Source of the DNA: Mytilus edulis
Taxonomy: Eukaryota; Mollusca; Bivalvia; Mytilida; Mytilidae
Length of the DNA: 64,000 nucleotides
Assembly (NCBI RefSeq): GCF_963676685.1
Contig: NC_092354.1
Coordinates: 19,536,746-19,600,745 of the forward strand
Direction: 5' to 3'
Positions 13,001 through 22,900 of the stretch are shown here, piece by piece; the first letter of the stretch is position 1; each line of letters starts with the position of its first letter. The translations under genes and the position numbers were made by a program. The notes under the pieces are model-generated. The model searched no databases. It worked only from the letters and a program-made list of their open reading frames with translations, and was not told where the DNA came from.

Positions 13001-16000
13001 TAAAACGTACCGGAAACAGGTGCCATGCGCAATGAACTATATCATAGTGCGGATAAAAACTTTAAGGTAAAACACGATCGTTAGCCTTACAATTTTCAGT
13101 GAATCAATATTGACTAGTTGTATAACGTATGTTTATTTTTATATTGTTCTTTTATTTGTATTTGTAAACGAGGGGTGAATGTTACCAGAGGGACAGTCAA
13201 ACGCATTGATCGAAAATAAACTGACAACGCCATGACTTAACAATAAAAAGACAAACAGACAAATAATAGTACAACAGACACAACATAGAATACTAAAGAC
13301 TAAGCAACACGAACCCCACCAAAATCTGGGGGTGATCTCAGGAGCTCCGGAATAGTAAGCATATCAACGTCGCTTTGCTCATGTTATTACAAACTCGGTA
13401 AATATCCTAATTCAGTAGGTAACAATCGTGTTTAAAAGGGCAGATGATTGTAGTTGTAAATAACTAATATTTAGCATGTTTAATGTTTAGTCCACATCGG
13501 TAATATCCTTTTGGCGTGGCTCTGTACCTATACATCCCGTCATTGTATTATTTTGCTACTGTAATTTGTTGGCATTCTTCATTTTTGATTTATGTGCTTT
13601 ATACATATGCCATTTGTTTTTCTTTTTACATATTTGTTTGTTTTATTGTAATTAAAAATATAACACAATGTTGACTGTTGTATCAGGGGCGGATCCAGAC
13701 ATTTTAAAAAGGGGGGTTCCTAACCCAGGACAAAAGGGGGGGTTCCAACTACATGTCCCCATTCAAATGCATTGATCGTCCAAAAAAAAGGAGGGGTTCC
13801 AACCCCCGGAACCCCCCTCTGGATCCGCGCCTGTGTACACTATTGACAAGTTGTTACCTTTTATCTCCGTTTGTTTTGTTGTCAATAGCAAATAGTATGC
13901 GACTGTCATACAAAAGAGATGTTTAGCTAAATATACATGTTTAGCTATAAAACCAGGTTTTTTTATATTTCCTTCATTAAAAAAAATGCCTGAACTAATT
14001 CAGAAAAAATAAAGTTGTTTACATTCGTTTTGTGTATTTCAGCTTTTAATTTTGATATTTGGGAATTTCGTTATTTGTGTTATTGTAAAACATTTTGTAA
14101 TGTTTTGTAAAGTATTTTGTTTACCTGATTGAGTTTGGCCTCCACTTCCTGTTGATGTACCACCACCATTTATGACTGTCCCTTTGCTACTCTGTCCTGG
14201 ACCGGAACCTAGTTTTATAAGACATGATTTAATTGAATGTACTGATGTTTGTCGTAAATTACGAAACGTAAATAACGAAAAGAAGCCTTCACTTATTATT
14301 GTAGCGTTAATGTCCTAGATGCCTTTTTTGTTATGTTTAAGTGAATAAGTGCAAAAGTTATGGGAATAAAATATCAAGTCTTAGAATGAAACTTGATGAA
14401 CGACAGAGTTTCTTTATTTATGTAAATTAAATTAAAAAATCTTTTCTTGATATGATTTTGTTTGGTTTTTTTTTTTTATTTTTTTTTTTTTCTTTAGACA
14501 TTCAAATTGACATATTCCTACACGTTTTGTATCAATGAAACGTTAGAAGACATTGTAATTCCATCTTTATGAAATATCAAACATTCTTTATGATATTTTC
14601 AAAAGTACAAATTTAGCTTTTGATTGGTTAACAAATTATTAAACAACAGATATGCAACGATTGCTTTGTACTTATGTACGGTATTTCAACACTGAAATTG
14701 TACTCGATTTTTTTTAATTCTGAAACGACAAATGAAAATGAATTGACCAAATGACGTCACAACCTACTGCATATTTAATATTACCAAAACAGATAACACA
14801 TCCGGTGTTTGAATCAATGGCGGCATTGCTGCAGTCCTTGGGATAGGCAGGACATTCAGTGCCCGTTTGGTGGATACCAGTCAAAACGGAAGTCTGGGTT
14901 CCTGCATTCAAAAAATCAAACACTTTACAGTTTGCAAAAGAAAAAGAAAATTGACCCACACAATCTTTGACTATCCTCGTTTCCTGGCTTTCTCATATAC
15001 TTAAGCGTTTTGTATCATGCATGTGATCAAAATGTTTTAGATTATTTTTTTCAATAGCAAAAATGGTGTAACATTCTTTGTGCTTCCGTGGCATCATTGA
15101 CTCAACACACACATATATGTTGTTTTAGACTTTATCTTTGAATACAATAACATATCTGTCATGCATATAATACACGTGCTAAGTAGCATTTGTAGCATAT
15201 CTATTCAAAGACCTTTTTATGTTACACTTTTTACAATAGTGCTAACTTTTATTCTGTTGATATTAAACAATTTCTACCTGAAACACTCCCACTTCCGGTT
15301 CCGGAATTACCTGAAGGACATTTACAAACAATACATCCATCAGTAGCTATAGATACACACTCCATTTTACAGTCTTTAGGATAAGGCGCACATCCCGATC
15401 GCAATACAGGACTTCCTATTAATCAAAATTGCAGTCGATTACTTGTATATATGTCTGTTATCATTATTCATGGGATAAATGTATTTACTTTTCAGAGAGT
15501 TATGTGCATAAGTGTTGAACTAGGTGCACCAAGATTAATAAAATGAGAAAAATGTCTAAAAATAAAATATAGAAAACAATTGGAAAAAGAAATAAAGAAA
15601 AAAGATAAAGAGGAGTCCAAATCCAAACTCGATACAAAGAAACAATACAAACTCAAAAGACAATGAACGACAGATAACGCCTTGGTTAACAAAAAACGTT
15701 GCAGCCAAACAATTTTATCTAAAAATAGTAAGAAACTCAAAATCTGAGCAACATGAACGTTAACAAAAAAACGAGACCAAAATTAGGAGTTCCTGCTATA
15801 CATCTTGCACCCGCGGTTTTTCCGATGATAAATTTGTAATGCCACAAACGATGATAAGAAATCTGGATTGAGGCAGCATTTTGGTGGTAATTTTTTGACA
15901 TAGGTATTGTATCAATCAACTATGATGGCATCCGTAAACATTTAGACAGATGACCTTAACTTTACAGAACCTTAGTTCAATATAGCTACATTACTAAAAT

Positions 16001-16932
16001 GTTTGCGTTAGTTTTCTCGTTTAAATTGTTTTAAATTGTTTTACATTATCATTTCGCGGCATTTTATAGCTGTCTATGCGGTATGGGCTTTGCTCATTGT
16101 TAAAGGCCATTTTGTGACCTATAGTTGTAAATTTGTTTGCCATTTGGTCTCTTGTGGAGAGTTGTCTCATTGGCAATCATACCACATCTTCTTTTTTATA
16201 AGCAGCACAAACTTCTTTAAACAAAATAATGATAGACAACGCTTACAAGTACGAGATTATCATTTTAACTGGAAGATATCTACTCCATATAAGTGCTGCT
16301 ATAATATTTGAATATAGAAATGGCAAGTCTACAACGGGAAATTAAAATATTTTTTTGTACTACAATTTAGTTATCTGTCACTTCCTAACTGTCAATATGT
16401 CTAGATATAATACTGAATGACTATCAGACATCTCTCCATCCATATATGCATATGCATGAAAAAGTAAACAATTATAGGTCAACGTCCGCTCATCAACACG
16501 GAGCCAAAGCTTAAAACGAACAGCAACCTACAGAGGGTCCTAAATGACTAGTGAATAAACAATTCAAACAGAATGACATGATATTAAACAGGCTATACTG
16601 CAGCTGTGGTATCCTTTGTTTCCAGTTAAATGGTATATATGCGACAAAAAAGTCACTAAATTTGTGTTATTCAGTGAGAGAAGATAGTTATTCGACTTCA
16701 TTTATTTTATAAATTATTTGATATCTTTCGACTATAATTTCAGGTGTAGTAAACTTATCTACCACTGTCAGAAACTTGTTATTTTGTTCAGCGATGACAT
16801 GTTAGTATTTTTTATTTTTTGAAAAAACAAAGATTTTTGCAATATTCTCAAATATAAAATTTAAGATAAACACTTACCATGAACAAAACATACAAAATTT
16901 AACACAAAAATAGCGAAAAACATCCCAAGCAT
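867..16932 (-). CDS. Gene A: secreted multi-module cysteine-rich (antistasin-like) protein, 12 exons, 3' end outside window
   Basis: Twelve coding exons can be spliced with perfect phase agreement (every intron is phase 1), giving at least 506 residues. Order: signal peptide; module (exon 2); degenerate module (3); Gly/Ser linker (4); modules (5 to 12). The module is C-x(6-7)-C-x3-C-x7-C-x2-C-x-C, usually ending GCLSCNC, and is preceded by linkers such as SSGGGQGAGG. The C-x3-C...GC-x2-C-x-C core resembles the antistasin family of leech-type protease inhibitors; this family call is an inference. The protein should be secreted and disulphide-rich, with no membrane segment seen. The last visible exon ends in a good GTAAGT donor, so more exons lie to the left. 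It is divergent from Gene B, which shares the module. Roles in protease inhibition, shell or byssus matrix are all possible; none is proven. Confidence 0.85.
1524..1712 (+). repeat. Dispersed repeat family 1 (GAGACAACTCTCC family)
   Basis: The core TGCCAATGAGACAACTCTCC (here TTGCCAATG...) with CGGAGCCTTGGCTCACACCG recurs many times: also near 5815-5950, 16130-16200, 16380-16570, 40525-40600, 42985-43025, 47100-47215, 48590-48640 (reverse), 53085-53300 and 53400-53525. A reverse fragment lies at 1975-2080. Confidence 0.75.
2291..2443 (-). CDS. Gene A exon 11: cysteine module
   Basis: Acceptor ATTTGTAG and donor GTAAGG, 153 nt, phase 1-1. Module CPPFDVSTCDMDC...NGCLSCNC, almost identical to exon 9 at protein level. 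Confidence 0.86.
2866..3503. mobile_element. Non-autonomous hAT-like element nested in the larger repeat
   Basis: The ends are CAGGGGTTAAAAAAT and ATTTCTTAACCCCTG, inverted. The flanks are CTGTTTAA (2858-2865) and CTGTTAA (3504-3510), an imperfect 8-bp duplication, and the sister copy of the host repeat lacks the insert. TIR start CAGGGG and 8-bp duplication fit hAT. No transposase is present. Confidence 0.65.
4365..4402. repeat. Short GAC/GCC-type microsatellite
   Basis: GACGACGGACGACGGACGCC-type tract inside the large repeat. Confidence 0.6.
4780..5560. repeat. Dispersed repeat family 2, copy 1
   Basis: It matches 36446-37215 over most of its length: GGAAACGCATCAAATA, AACAACGACACAACAGAAAC, ACGCCAGAC..CGTCTCGTCCAC and CATAAAACAACCTAATCCAG occur in the same order. 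Reverse fragments lie at 12295-12478 and 37900-38400. Confidence 0.75.
5953..6400. mobile_element. TIR element inserted in family 1 repeat beside exon 10
   Basis: Ends TAGGTTGCATTTCTGTAAATA and TATTTACAAAGTGCAACC are inverted repeats. The host sequence AGCTATAAAGGG is split with a TA repeated on both sides, suggesting a TA target duplication as in Tc1/mariner-type insertions. No transposase frame is seen. Confidence 0.6.
6427..6585 (-). CDS. Gene A exon 10: cysteine module
   Basis: Acceptor CTCTTTAG and donor GTAAGA, 159 nt, phase 1-1. Module CPPFDASVCDLNC...SGCLSCNC with an Asn/Ser-rich linker containing a possible N-glycosylation site (NQTS). A 448-bp transposable element ends about 26 bp beyond the donor. 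Confidence 0.86.
7333..7485 (-). CDS. Gene A exon 9: cysteine module
   Basis: Acceptor AATATTTCAG and donor GTTAAA (weak), 153 nt, phase 1-1. Protein is nearly identical to exons 8 and 11, including linker PSGGTTQTPSSGGGQGAGG. Intron sequence just upstream of the acceptor also resembles that of exon 8, which indicates duplication of a genomic block. Confidence 0.86.
8153..8305 (-). CDS. Gene A exon 8: cysteine module
   Basis: Acceptor ATTTGTAG, 153 nt, phase 1-1. Linker ends SSGGGQGAGG and the module is CPPFDVSVCDMDC...NGCLSCNC. The donor is GTTAGA, a weak site shared in style with exon 9 (GTTAAA) but not with exon 11 (GTAAGG). Confidence 0.86.
9082..9198 (-). CDS. Gene A exon 7: cysteine module
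   Basis: Acceptor CAAATCAG and donor GTACGT, 117 nt, phase 1-1. It encodes CPPFDVSNCDMSC then MGCLSCNC. From this exon onwards the modules share CPPFD and GCLSCNC, pointing to a younger set of duplications. Confidence 0.85.
9943..10071 (-). CDS. Gene A exon 6: divergent cysteine module
   Basis: Acceptor TTTCTGTAG and donor GTGTCA, 129 nt, phase 1-1. It encodes CAPFDEHACQKSC then HCLVCDC (7,3,7,2,1). The usual Gly before the fourth Cys is replaced by His. The linker is VTVVGSNTNLVNGPG. Confidence 0.82.
10080..10770. repeat. Intronic tandem duplication, about 357-bp unit
   Basis: TATGAGTCTATAATGTTTTATTC at about 10086 recurs as TATGAGTCTTTAATGTTTT near 10440. Both are followed by ACAAATATATCATCTATTTA and by CTTTTCTCATTCAATATATT. 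Confidence 0.75.
10884..11400. repeat. Dispersed repeat family 3 (AACTGACAACGCCATGG family)
   Basis: Contains GAGGGACAGTCAAA(TTC)ATA, CTGACAACGCCATG, AGACAAACAGACAAA and GGTGCTCCGGAA-like motifs. Other copies: 13175-13460, 25385-25590, 32597-32775, 55115-55560, 55570-55990; reverse copies 20815-20935, 34540-34735, 50285-50465, 53525-53700. Open frames within it are not host genes. Confidence 0.75.
11713..11900. mobile_element. Foldback MITE, copy 1
   Basis: Left TTGCCGTTTCAGAATCTAA...GGGTAAT pairs with right ATTACCC...TTAGATTCTGAAATGGCCAA; the interior also pairs (GTCGTGATTGGTT with AACCAATGATGTGAC). Related copies are at 24536-24722, 37277-37446 and, degenerate, 35516-35670. Confidence 0.65.
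12295..12478. repeat. Reverse fragment of family 2
   Basis: GAGCGTCACTGGTGAGTCTT and GACGAAAAGCGCGTCTGACG are the complement of parts of 4780-5560. It abuts the region downstream of Gene A exon 5. Confidence 0.65.
12502..12600 (-). CDS. Gene A exon 5: cysteine module
   Basis: Acceptor ATTGACAG and donor GTAACG, 99 nt, phase 1-1. It encodes CPTFPKGCPMAC then MGCVLCKC (spacing 6,3,7,2,1). A dispersed-repeat copy ends about 20 bp downstream of the donor. Confidence 0.83.
13490..13930. repeat. 3' tail of a reverse-transcriptase element, interrupted by a MITE
   Basis: TGGCGTGGCTCTGTACCTAT, CATCCCGTCATTG and TATAACACAATGTTGACTG match the region after the RT relic at 40080-40500. A GGGGCGGATCCAG element (13685-13851) interrupts it. 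Confidence 0.6.
13685..13851. mobile_element. CAG(T)GGCGGATCC-ended MITE
   Basis: CAGGGGCGGATCCAGACATT at the left and CTCTGGATCCGCGCCTG at the right are inverted ends around a G-rich interior. Relatives: 35675-35845, 52650-52800, 56877-57037, 58741-58840 and 60442-60512. Confidence 0.6.
14125..14208 (-). CDS. Gene A exon 4: Gly/Ser/Thr linker
   Basis: Acceptor AAACTAG and donor GTAAAC, 84 nt, phase 1-1. The 28 codons are a cysteine-free flexible linker including NGGGTSTGSGGQTQS. Support is splice phase and composition only, as no domain is recognised. Confidence 0.7.
14785..14901 (-). CDS. Gene A exon 3: degenerate cysteine module
   Basis: Acceptor GAATGCAG and donor GTAATA, 117 nt, phase 1-1. 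It encodes CPAYPKDC then NTGCVICFG. The third and last cysteines of the usual module are absent, leaving four, so its disulphide pairing must differ from the other modules. Confidence 0.8.
15278..15415 (-). CDS. Gene A exon 2: cysteine module plus Ser/Gly tail
   Basis: Acceptor TTAATAG and phase 1 on both sides. It encodes CAPYPKDCKMEC...DGCIVCKC (spacing 6,3,7,2,1), followed by a Gly/Ser tail NSGTGSGSVS. A second donor (GTAATT) at 15310, 33 nt upstream of the distal donor GTAGAA, is also in phase and would remove the tail. Confidence 0.83.
16878..16932 (-). CDS. Gene A exon 1: signal peptide
   Basis: The frame reads MLGMFFAIFVLNFVCFVHG, a short hydrophobic secretion signal, and stops at a GTAAGTG donor in phase 1. 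The ATG at 16932 is the first in the frame; a second Met three codons later is possible. Exon 1 of Gene B has the same layout. Confidence 0.85.
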
Positions 16933-17038
16933 TTTAAATCCCAAATGAAAATCGAAACATAGAAAAATGAAAATTCTTCAAATGACTTTTCCGAAAGGTT
17001 ATGATAAAATTGTGACTTTTATGAATGAACTAGATAAT

Positions 17039-17050
17039 AGTATATATATG
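17039..17050 (-). promoter_or_regulatory. Possible TATA box of Gene A
   Basis: The minus strand reads CATATATATACT about 110 bp upstream of the ATG at 16932. It is the best TATA-like string there, but the DNA is AT-rich, so this is weak evidence. Confidence 0.3.
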
Positions 17051-18942
17051 CGTGGTTTCCAAAATGCCATTTTCTGATAACCTTTAGTGTTATAGATAAG
17101 GGCCGACATGTCCTGATATAAACTTGCATTGAAAGACAGGTGTTTGGTAATACCAATATTGACTAAATAATACTAATGTCATCTTTAAATATATGTCTTA
17201 TAAACCTTGACCTTGCAAAACATAGGTGAACCGCTAATAATGAAGAAAAAATGAGAACTAGTTTTATATTTACACCTATGCATACGAACTATTTTGTTTT
17301 AAATGTGTCCAACTTTCCACTATGTTTAATTTTGACTGGGTCCGATTTGATGAATTACATATTACGAAGTCTATTCAAAACATTTTTGCAAAGAATTCCG
17401 CTTAAACAGCTCTTGAATTTGCCGTGAGGTGAGACTTTATTACTTTAAGATGAAGAACAGCAATAAATGCGCTGTTCCTTTGATTTTATGTGTTTTGCTG
17501 TGAATCTACTGTTTTTGTGTCATGAATGGATACCCCATATACTTGGTTTTTCTATTATGTAAAGACACTAAAAAAACATTTAGTAATCCGTCCATACAAG
17601 ACTTAGAATATATTGATGTAGAGATCACGGTGGAATATGGCAATGGAACAACAACCCTTAGACTGCAAGCAATAGGATCTAGACATCTTAAAGGTTAAAA
17701 TTTGTGTTTAAACGTTTGGCATATTCACAGCTTCTTATGGAATCAATGTCACTATCAAGGTCTGAGAGCGAATATTGACATTTACTTATCGCTGTTTGGG
17801 CAGTTGTTGTAAAGTACGTTGACCTATTGAAACAATTTGTGGTTTTTATGCCAGGATTGGTAAGCCAATGAGAGCATGGTGACTTTAAATGTCAATAATG
17901 TATTGATTCAACGATTGCTGGTGTAACGGAACTATTGAAATTTTGATTCGTTCAAGATTTGGAATTGAGATACTGTATATGTATTTGTATATGAAATCAA
18001 CAAAGACGTACGTTATAAAACATCACTGAGCTATTATTATAAAACATGCATGTCTCATAATAATTTGTACTTTTGATTGGCTGAGAGCTATCATTAGGCA
18101 TTCCAATATAAAAGTGTAGTTCCCTATATAATTCGTCATCCATGACTGCAAACGTTCCCGGTTACAACATCCCAACATTGCATAGGGCAAAGCCAAACGA
18201 AAAGCTCGATTCAACTCGTAATTGCATAGTTGTAGCATATAAAAGTACTTAAAAGAATTGAATGATTTTTATTTGTGCATGAACAACAATTTTACAAACA
18301 TATGCATTTGTGTATCTTAAGGCATTCAATTCAAATCTCAGACTTTTTATTTTGATAAAAGTTTCTAACTGATTATTAATTTGGTCCTGTAGTTTGAGGG
18401 TCAATTTTTGTCTTTACAGTCGTGTTTATTTGTAAATTATGTTTCATTAGAATCTTATTGTAATTTTATAATTTTGTGTTTTGTGGGCGGATGTTTTTTT
18501 GCTCGTTTTTTTTTTTTTTTTTTTTTTTTTTTACCATCGTGGATTTGTTTGTTTGTCTTTAATTTACCGTTTTTGGTTTCACCCTTTGCAATTTCTCCCG
18601 TTGTGTAATTAACGATCCTTATTCAGAATATAAAGTTTCGATACAGTACCATATGACATGTATATCGATAAAGTATCAACAAACATCTTAATTCAAATTT
18701 GCCGTCTACAGAGTACCTGTTATTACATGGAAGCTTCTGTGAGGTTCTACATAGGGTTTACAGAATAGAATATAAAGACCAAAAGTCAGAAATGAAGGGA
18801 TAAAAAATTTAAGACTAGAAAACAACAAGCCAATAAAATAAAGAATAAATGTATGCTATAATATATAAAATCGAAAATAAAATGCAGAAATGAATAGCCC
18901 ACATTCGGACCCTCTTCAAATAGCATCAATATATTAGATTTC

Positions 18943-19552
18943 ACGATACAGTTACAGGGGAGGTAACGACGTTGCTAACGGAAAATGTTATTTTCGCGAC
19001 GTCAAACTGTGACATATCGGGAAAAGATACATTTTTCGACTGATTTTTATCATTCAAACTGATTTAATTTGAAAACGAGTACATGGACCCCTATTTTTTA
19101 AAATGACATTTTGTTTCATTTTGCAGAAAGATTATGTGGACCAAATTTTATAAAACTATAAATAGTGCATTTTTTTAATTTTGATAAATATACAGCAAAA
19201 ACTAACGTTTTTTTCTCATAGCATTCATACCATTTGATAAATATGTATCATTTCTGAATAAAGAATGCATAAATTTTTAATATACTTATAAAATACAGAA
19301 ATTACAAATTATTTAACAAAAAACAATTTGTGTTTATCTTTAAAAACAAAAAAGTTATGGCTTCCTTTCGAAAGAGAAAATACGTCTACAAATCCGAATT
19401 TTGAGCAAATATACAAAATTTTGACCTCGTTTAACTCAAAAAGTAGCACATGAAGGTATATTTTTTTATTACATATTTGATTTAATCAGGTAAAAAGTAG
19501 TCTTTATGCAAATTTTCATCAACTTGTAAATACGGGTTCAAAACTGTATCGT
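18943..19552. mobile_element. 610-bp TIR element upstream of Gene B
   Basis: Perfect 11-bp inverted ends ACGATACAGTT and AACTGTATCGT. No coding frame. It lies about 320 bp upstream of the Gene B start. Confidence 0.55.
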
Positions 19553-19554
19553 AT

Positions 19555-19670
19555 GTTAAGGGGGCAGCTGAAGTCCGCCTCCGATGCGGGATTTTTTTCC
19601 TCGTGTTGAAGACTCGTGTGGACTTCGGCTGTTTTCTACTCTTTCTCTATTTCCATTTTCGATTTTATTT
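19555..19670 (+). repeat. Retroelement 3'-tail fragment
   Basis: GGGGGCAGCTGAAGTCCGCC...GAAGACT...CTGTTTTCTACTC resembles the tail after the RT relic at 45490-45640; related tails are at 43480-43580, 54725-54860 (reverse) and 58835-58980 (reverse). Confidence 0.5.
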
Positions 19671-19820
19671 AAAGAAAATTTAGTATAAAAAAGAAATAAA
19701 CGAACGATTATTGTATATAATTATCTTAAATTGAGCGTAATGTTTGAATTGTATCGGTATAACATTAGCAGGTGTGGCTAGGTAATAAGAAAGATAGGTA
19801 ACGGGCGACAGGTGATTGTT

Positions 19821-19828
19821 TATAAGTA
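19821..19828 (+). promoter_or_regulatory. Possible TATA box of Gene B
   Basis: TATAAGTA sits 41 bp before the ATG at 19869, which would give a very short 5' leader ending CAAAATTTCAACATGG. Confidence 0.4.
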
Positions 19829-19868
19829 ATATTTGCAACAACAATAAACAGCGGCACAAAATTTCAAC

Positions 19869-19917
19869 ATGGAAAACATTTTAATTTTAATTTTACTTAT
19901 TTTTGGATTTTTATATG
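19869..19917 (+). CDS. Gene B exon 1: signal peptide
   Basis: Reads MENILILILLIFGFLYG, strongly hydrophobic, then a GTAAGA donor in phase 1. The start context is AACATGG. Confidence 0.87.
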
Positions 19918-22900
19918 GTAAGAATTTTTATTATATATTATACTTTGCTTTAAGAATGATAATCGTTTTCTTATTCTTTAAATTATTTGCAATTTGTATT
20001 ATTTCTTAATACATAATCAAAGTTAATGATCGTCGTATTGTTTTCTTTTCCGAAGTTAAATTTTATTCTTATTCTCAGTGAAAATGGAAAAGTACTAATA
20101 TACACAACTCACAATATTGTTTTAAATAATATATTTTTAAGATGCATGTTTTGTGTTTTGACTCGTAAACTTGTAATGTCACTAACATCCCTTGTTAAAT
20201 AAAAAGTATCGCAAAATTTCGGACTAATTGTCAGTCTTCAATTGAATATGACATCAATGTGAATGTTTCACTAACTAAATGCAACAAAAGACAGACTTGT
20301 CAAATTTAGCTTTACACCGTTTTGCTACGATAGAAAAATGATAAAAAGATAACTTGCAGCTCTACAACTTACATATTATCACGACTGATAAATGATTACG
20401 TGTTTCAAAAACATTATTGTTGTATATAAAATTTAATATGTTAAAGAGTAAATACGATTTCCATTTTGATATTTTTTATAGTATTGTATACTACTTTCTT
20501 GAAAAATGTCAGAATTTCATTTAGGGCTGCTGGAAATTGTTGAAGCCTTTTCTTGAATGGCTTTGATTAATTTTGTATTTTTTCCGTTGATATTTTTCGC
20601 AATTATTTCTGAGATAACAATGCATTTCGCCATCGATGTCAACATCATGTCGTCTGAACATCTGTTACGTTAATGATGCTAAATTGCTTATATTCAATAT
20701 ATATGTTATTTCAGGACAAGCGACGTCTTCCTGTCCGTTTTCCAACCCACAATGCCATCCTCTGTGCATTGAATATAAAGGTGAATGTAAATACTGCAGA
20801 TGCAAGGGTAAGTTAGTAAATAAAGAAACACGGAGGGTTCCACATGTGGAGCAGGATCTGCTTACCCTTTCGGAGTACCTGAGATCACCCTAAGTTTTTG
20901 GGTGAAGTTCGTATTGCTCAGTCTTAAGTTTTCTATGCTGTAAGTTATATGGTCCGCTACTGACCCACTACGGATCCATAGAGGGTTAGTAAAATCCATA
21001 GGCGGTGAGGCCAGAGGCCGAATCCCCTATGGATTTTATTCACCCTCTATGGATCCGTAGGGGGTCAGTAGTTAACCGTATAACGAATTTATCCCACGCT
21101 GAACTTTTTCTGTTGTGTTTTGATGAAAAATGATCAAAGAAACACAACAACATTCATAGATGACGTCACCATTACCGCGTCACGAACCCCCTATGAAATG
21201 TACTAACCCCCTACGGGTTCATAAAGGATCACCACGTGACGGTGTTTAAACAATCACGTTATAATTTACCCGCGGTGCGATAATGTGTTTTCTGTACTGT
21301 CGTTTGTTTTTTGGTCTTTTCCTTTTTTAGCCAATGAAATGTCATGATATTTGCTTTATGAGTTTGAAATTCCCTCTAATACATCTTTCGCTTCCCTTGT
21401 TAATAGTCAATGCTATCTGATAATGGTTGTTAGTTTGCATGGCAAATATAAAAAAAATAACCAAGTTATGTAAAGTAAATATAAACAATTATATAACCGC
21501 ATCAAACAGTATTTAACTTCATCATTGATTAAATGGAGGACGTATTACGGATTTGATTATACAACAAAGTCATGTGGATCTGAAAGTCAAGCGGCAGTAT
21601 GCAAGGAGACAAATAAATATATACCAGCTTCAAAACATTGCTAACAACTTCAGATAAAGGAAATATTTCAGAGAGATAAATAGGAAAAGTATATAAAATC
21701 GTAACGGCTCTAGATTATCGTTTTCTTTTACTGTTTTGTAGTGAAGTTAAGTAAATTCATAGAAATATGAAGTTTGTATGCATGTCGAAATGAGACGTAC
21801 TTACTGAATTGGTCAATTATTCACTTAGTTTTATGAATATTTGTTATTTTTTTACTTTTTCAATTGCACAATTTACATCATATTTTCAGTTATTTCAGCT
21901 CCGTCAAGTGGAAGCGGAAGTAGTTCAAGAGACAAATATGGTGAAAGTGGGAGTGGTTCAAGTGACAGATATGGCGGAAGTGGGAGTGGTTCAAGTGACA
22001 AGTGGAATTCAAATTACGGAGATAATTCAAATAGTTTCGGAGGGGGTCATACAGAAAATTCTGGTTCAAATAGTGGTGGAAATACAGAAAATACAAAAGT
22101 TATCATAATTCACGAAAAAGATACACAAACTCAACAATTGAGCGCATTGCCAGGTTTACCGATGGGAGGTAACATGGGTGGTCACATGGCGAGTCACATG
22201 TCATTTAATATTCCACACGGACCAATGGCTGTTCAGAATCCCTTTTCTCATCATGTGTGTATTTAAAAATATCAATAAGTTTAGAACCGTTGTTTTTTAT
22301 CATGTTATTCTTTGATATTTTACTACAGGAAGATTGATTTAAAATAAAGTTGAATTGTGTCATTGAGACCTCAATCAAACAACAAGAATATGATAAGTAA
22401 AAGGAATGATTATCATATGAATAAATGATTTAGTGTTCCTAAACGCATGTTTCAACACAATTGAGTATACACACAGTTTGAAAAATCCAGTTTAAGGCCC
22501 TTTGTCTAATTAAGGTAGATCATAAGTATATACTTTTTGAGACAGAATTTTCTTATAATCTGCCAAAATGAAGATTTTAATATGCTTGTTTCAAAAATAT
22601 AATAAAAAGTATGGGTCACCGTGCTATTTTTCAAGCTATGAGTCGTTGAAAATTGCCTAAATTTGGTTAGATTGTACATGAAAAAACACATTTGTGTGTA
22701 TAAAATGAATTATATGAGATAGAATTTTGAAATAAATTGTGAAAAGAGAGGTTTTATTACATGCTTTAAGAAAATAAAAAGAAAAAAGGGGGTCACCGAA
22801 CTTGTTTTCTTGCTACAAGTAAAAATAAAAAAAATCCCTATTAGTCCAGTATAATTTTTTTACTGTAAGAGTTATCTTCCCTTAAATGGCTCATTTGAAA

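Larger units (their letters stand above)
16933..19868. other. Shared upstream region of divergent Genes A and B
   Basis: About 2.9 kb lies between the two start codons. It holds a terminal-inverted-repeat element (18943-19552), a retroelement tail (19555-19670) and a T-run near 18509. No further exon is seen. It may carry shared control sites, an inference from the head-to-head layout. Confidence 0.6.

Noticed and set aside
21809-22108. Open frames overlapping Gene B exon 3 in other frames
   Set aside because: Only the frame of the APSSGSGSSS reading fits splice phases on both sides.
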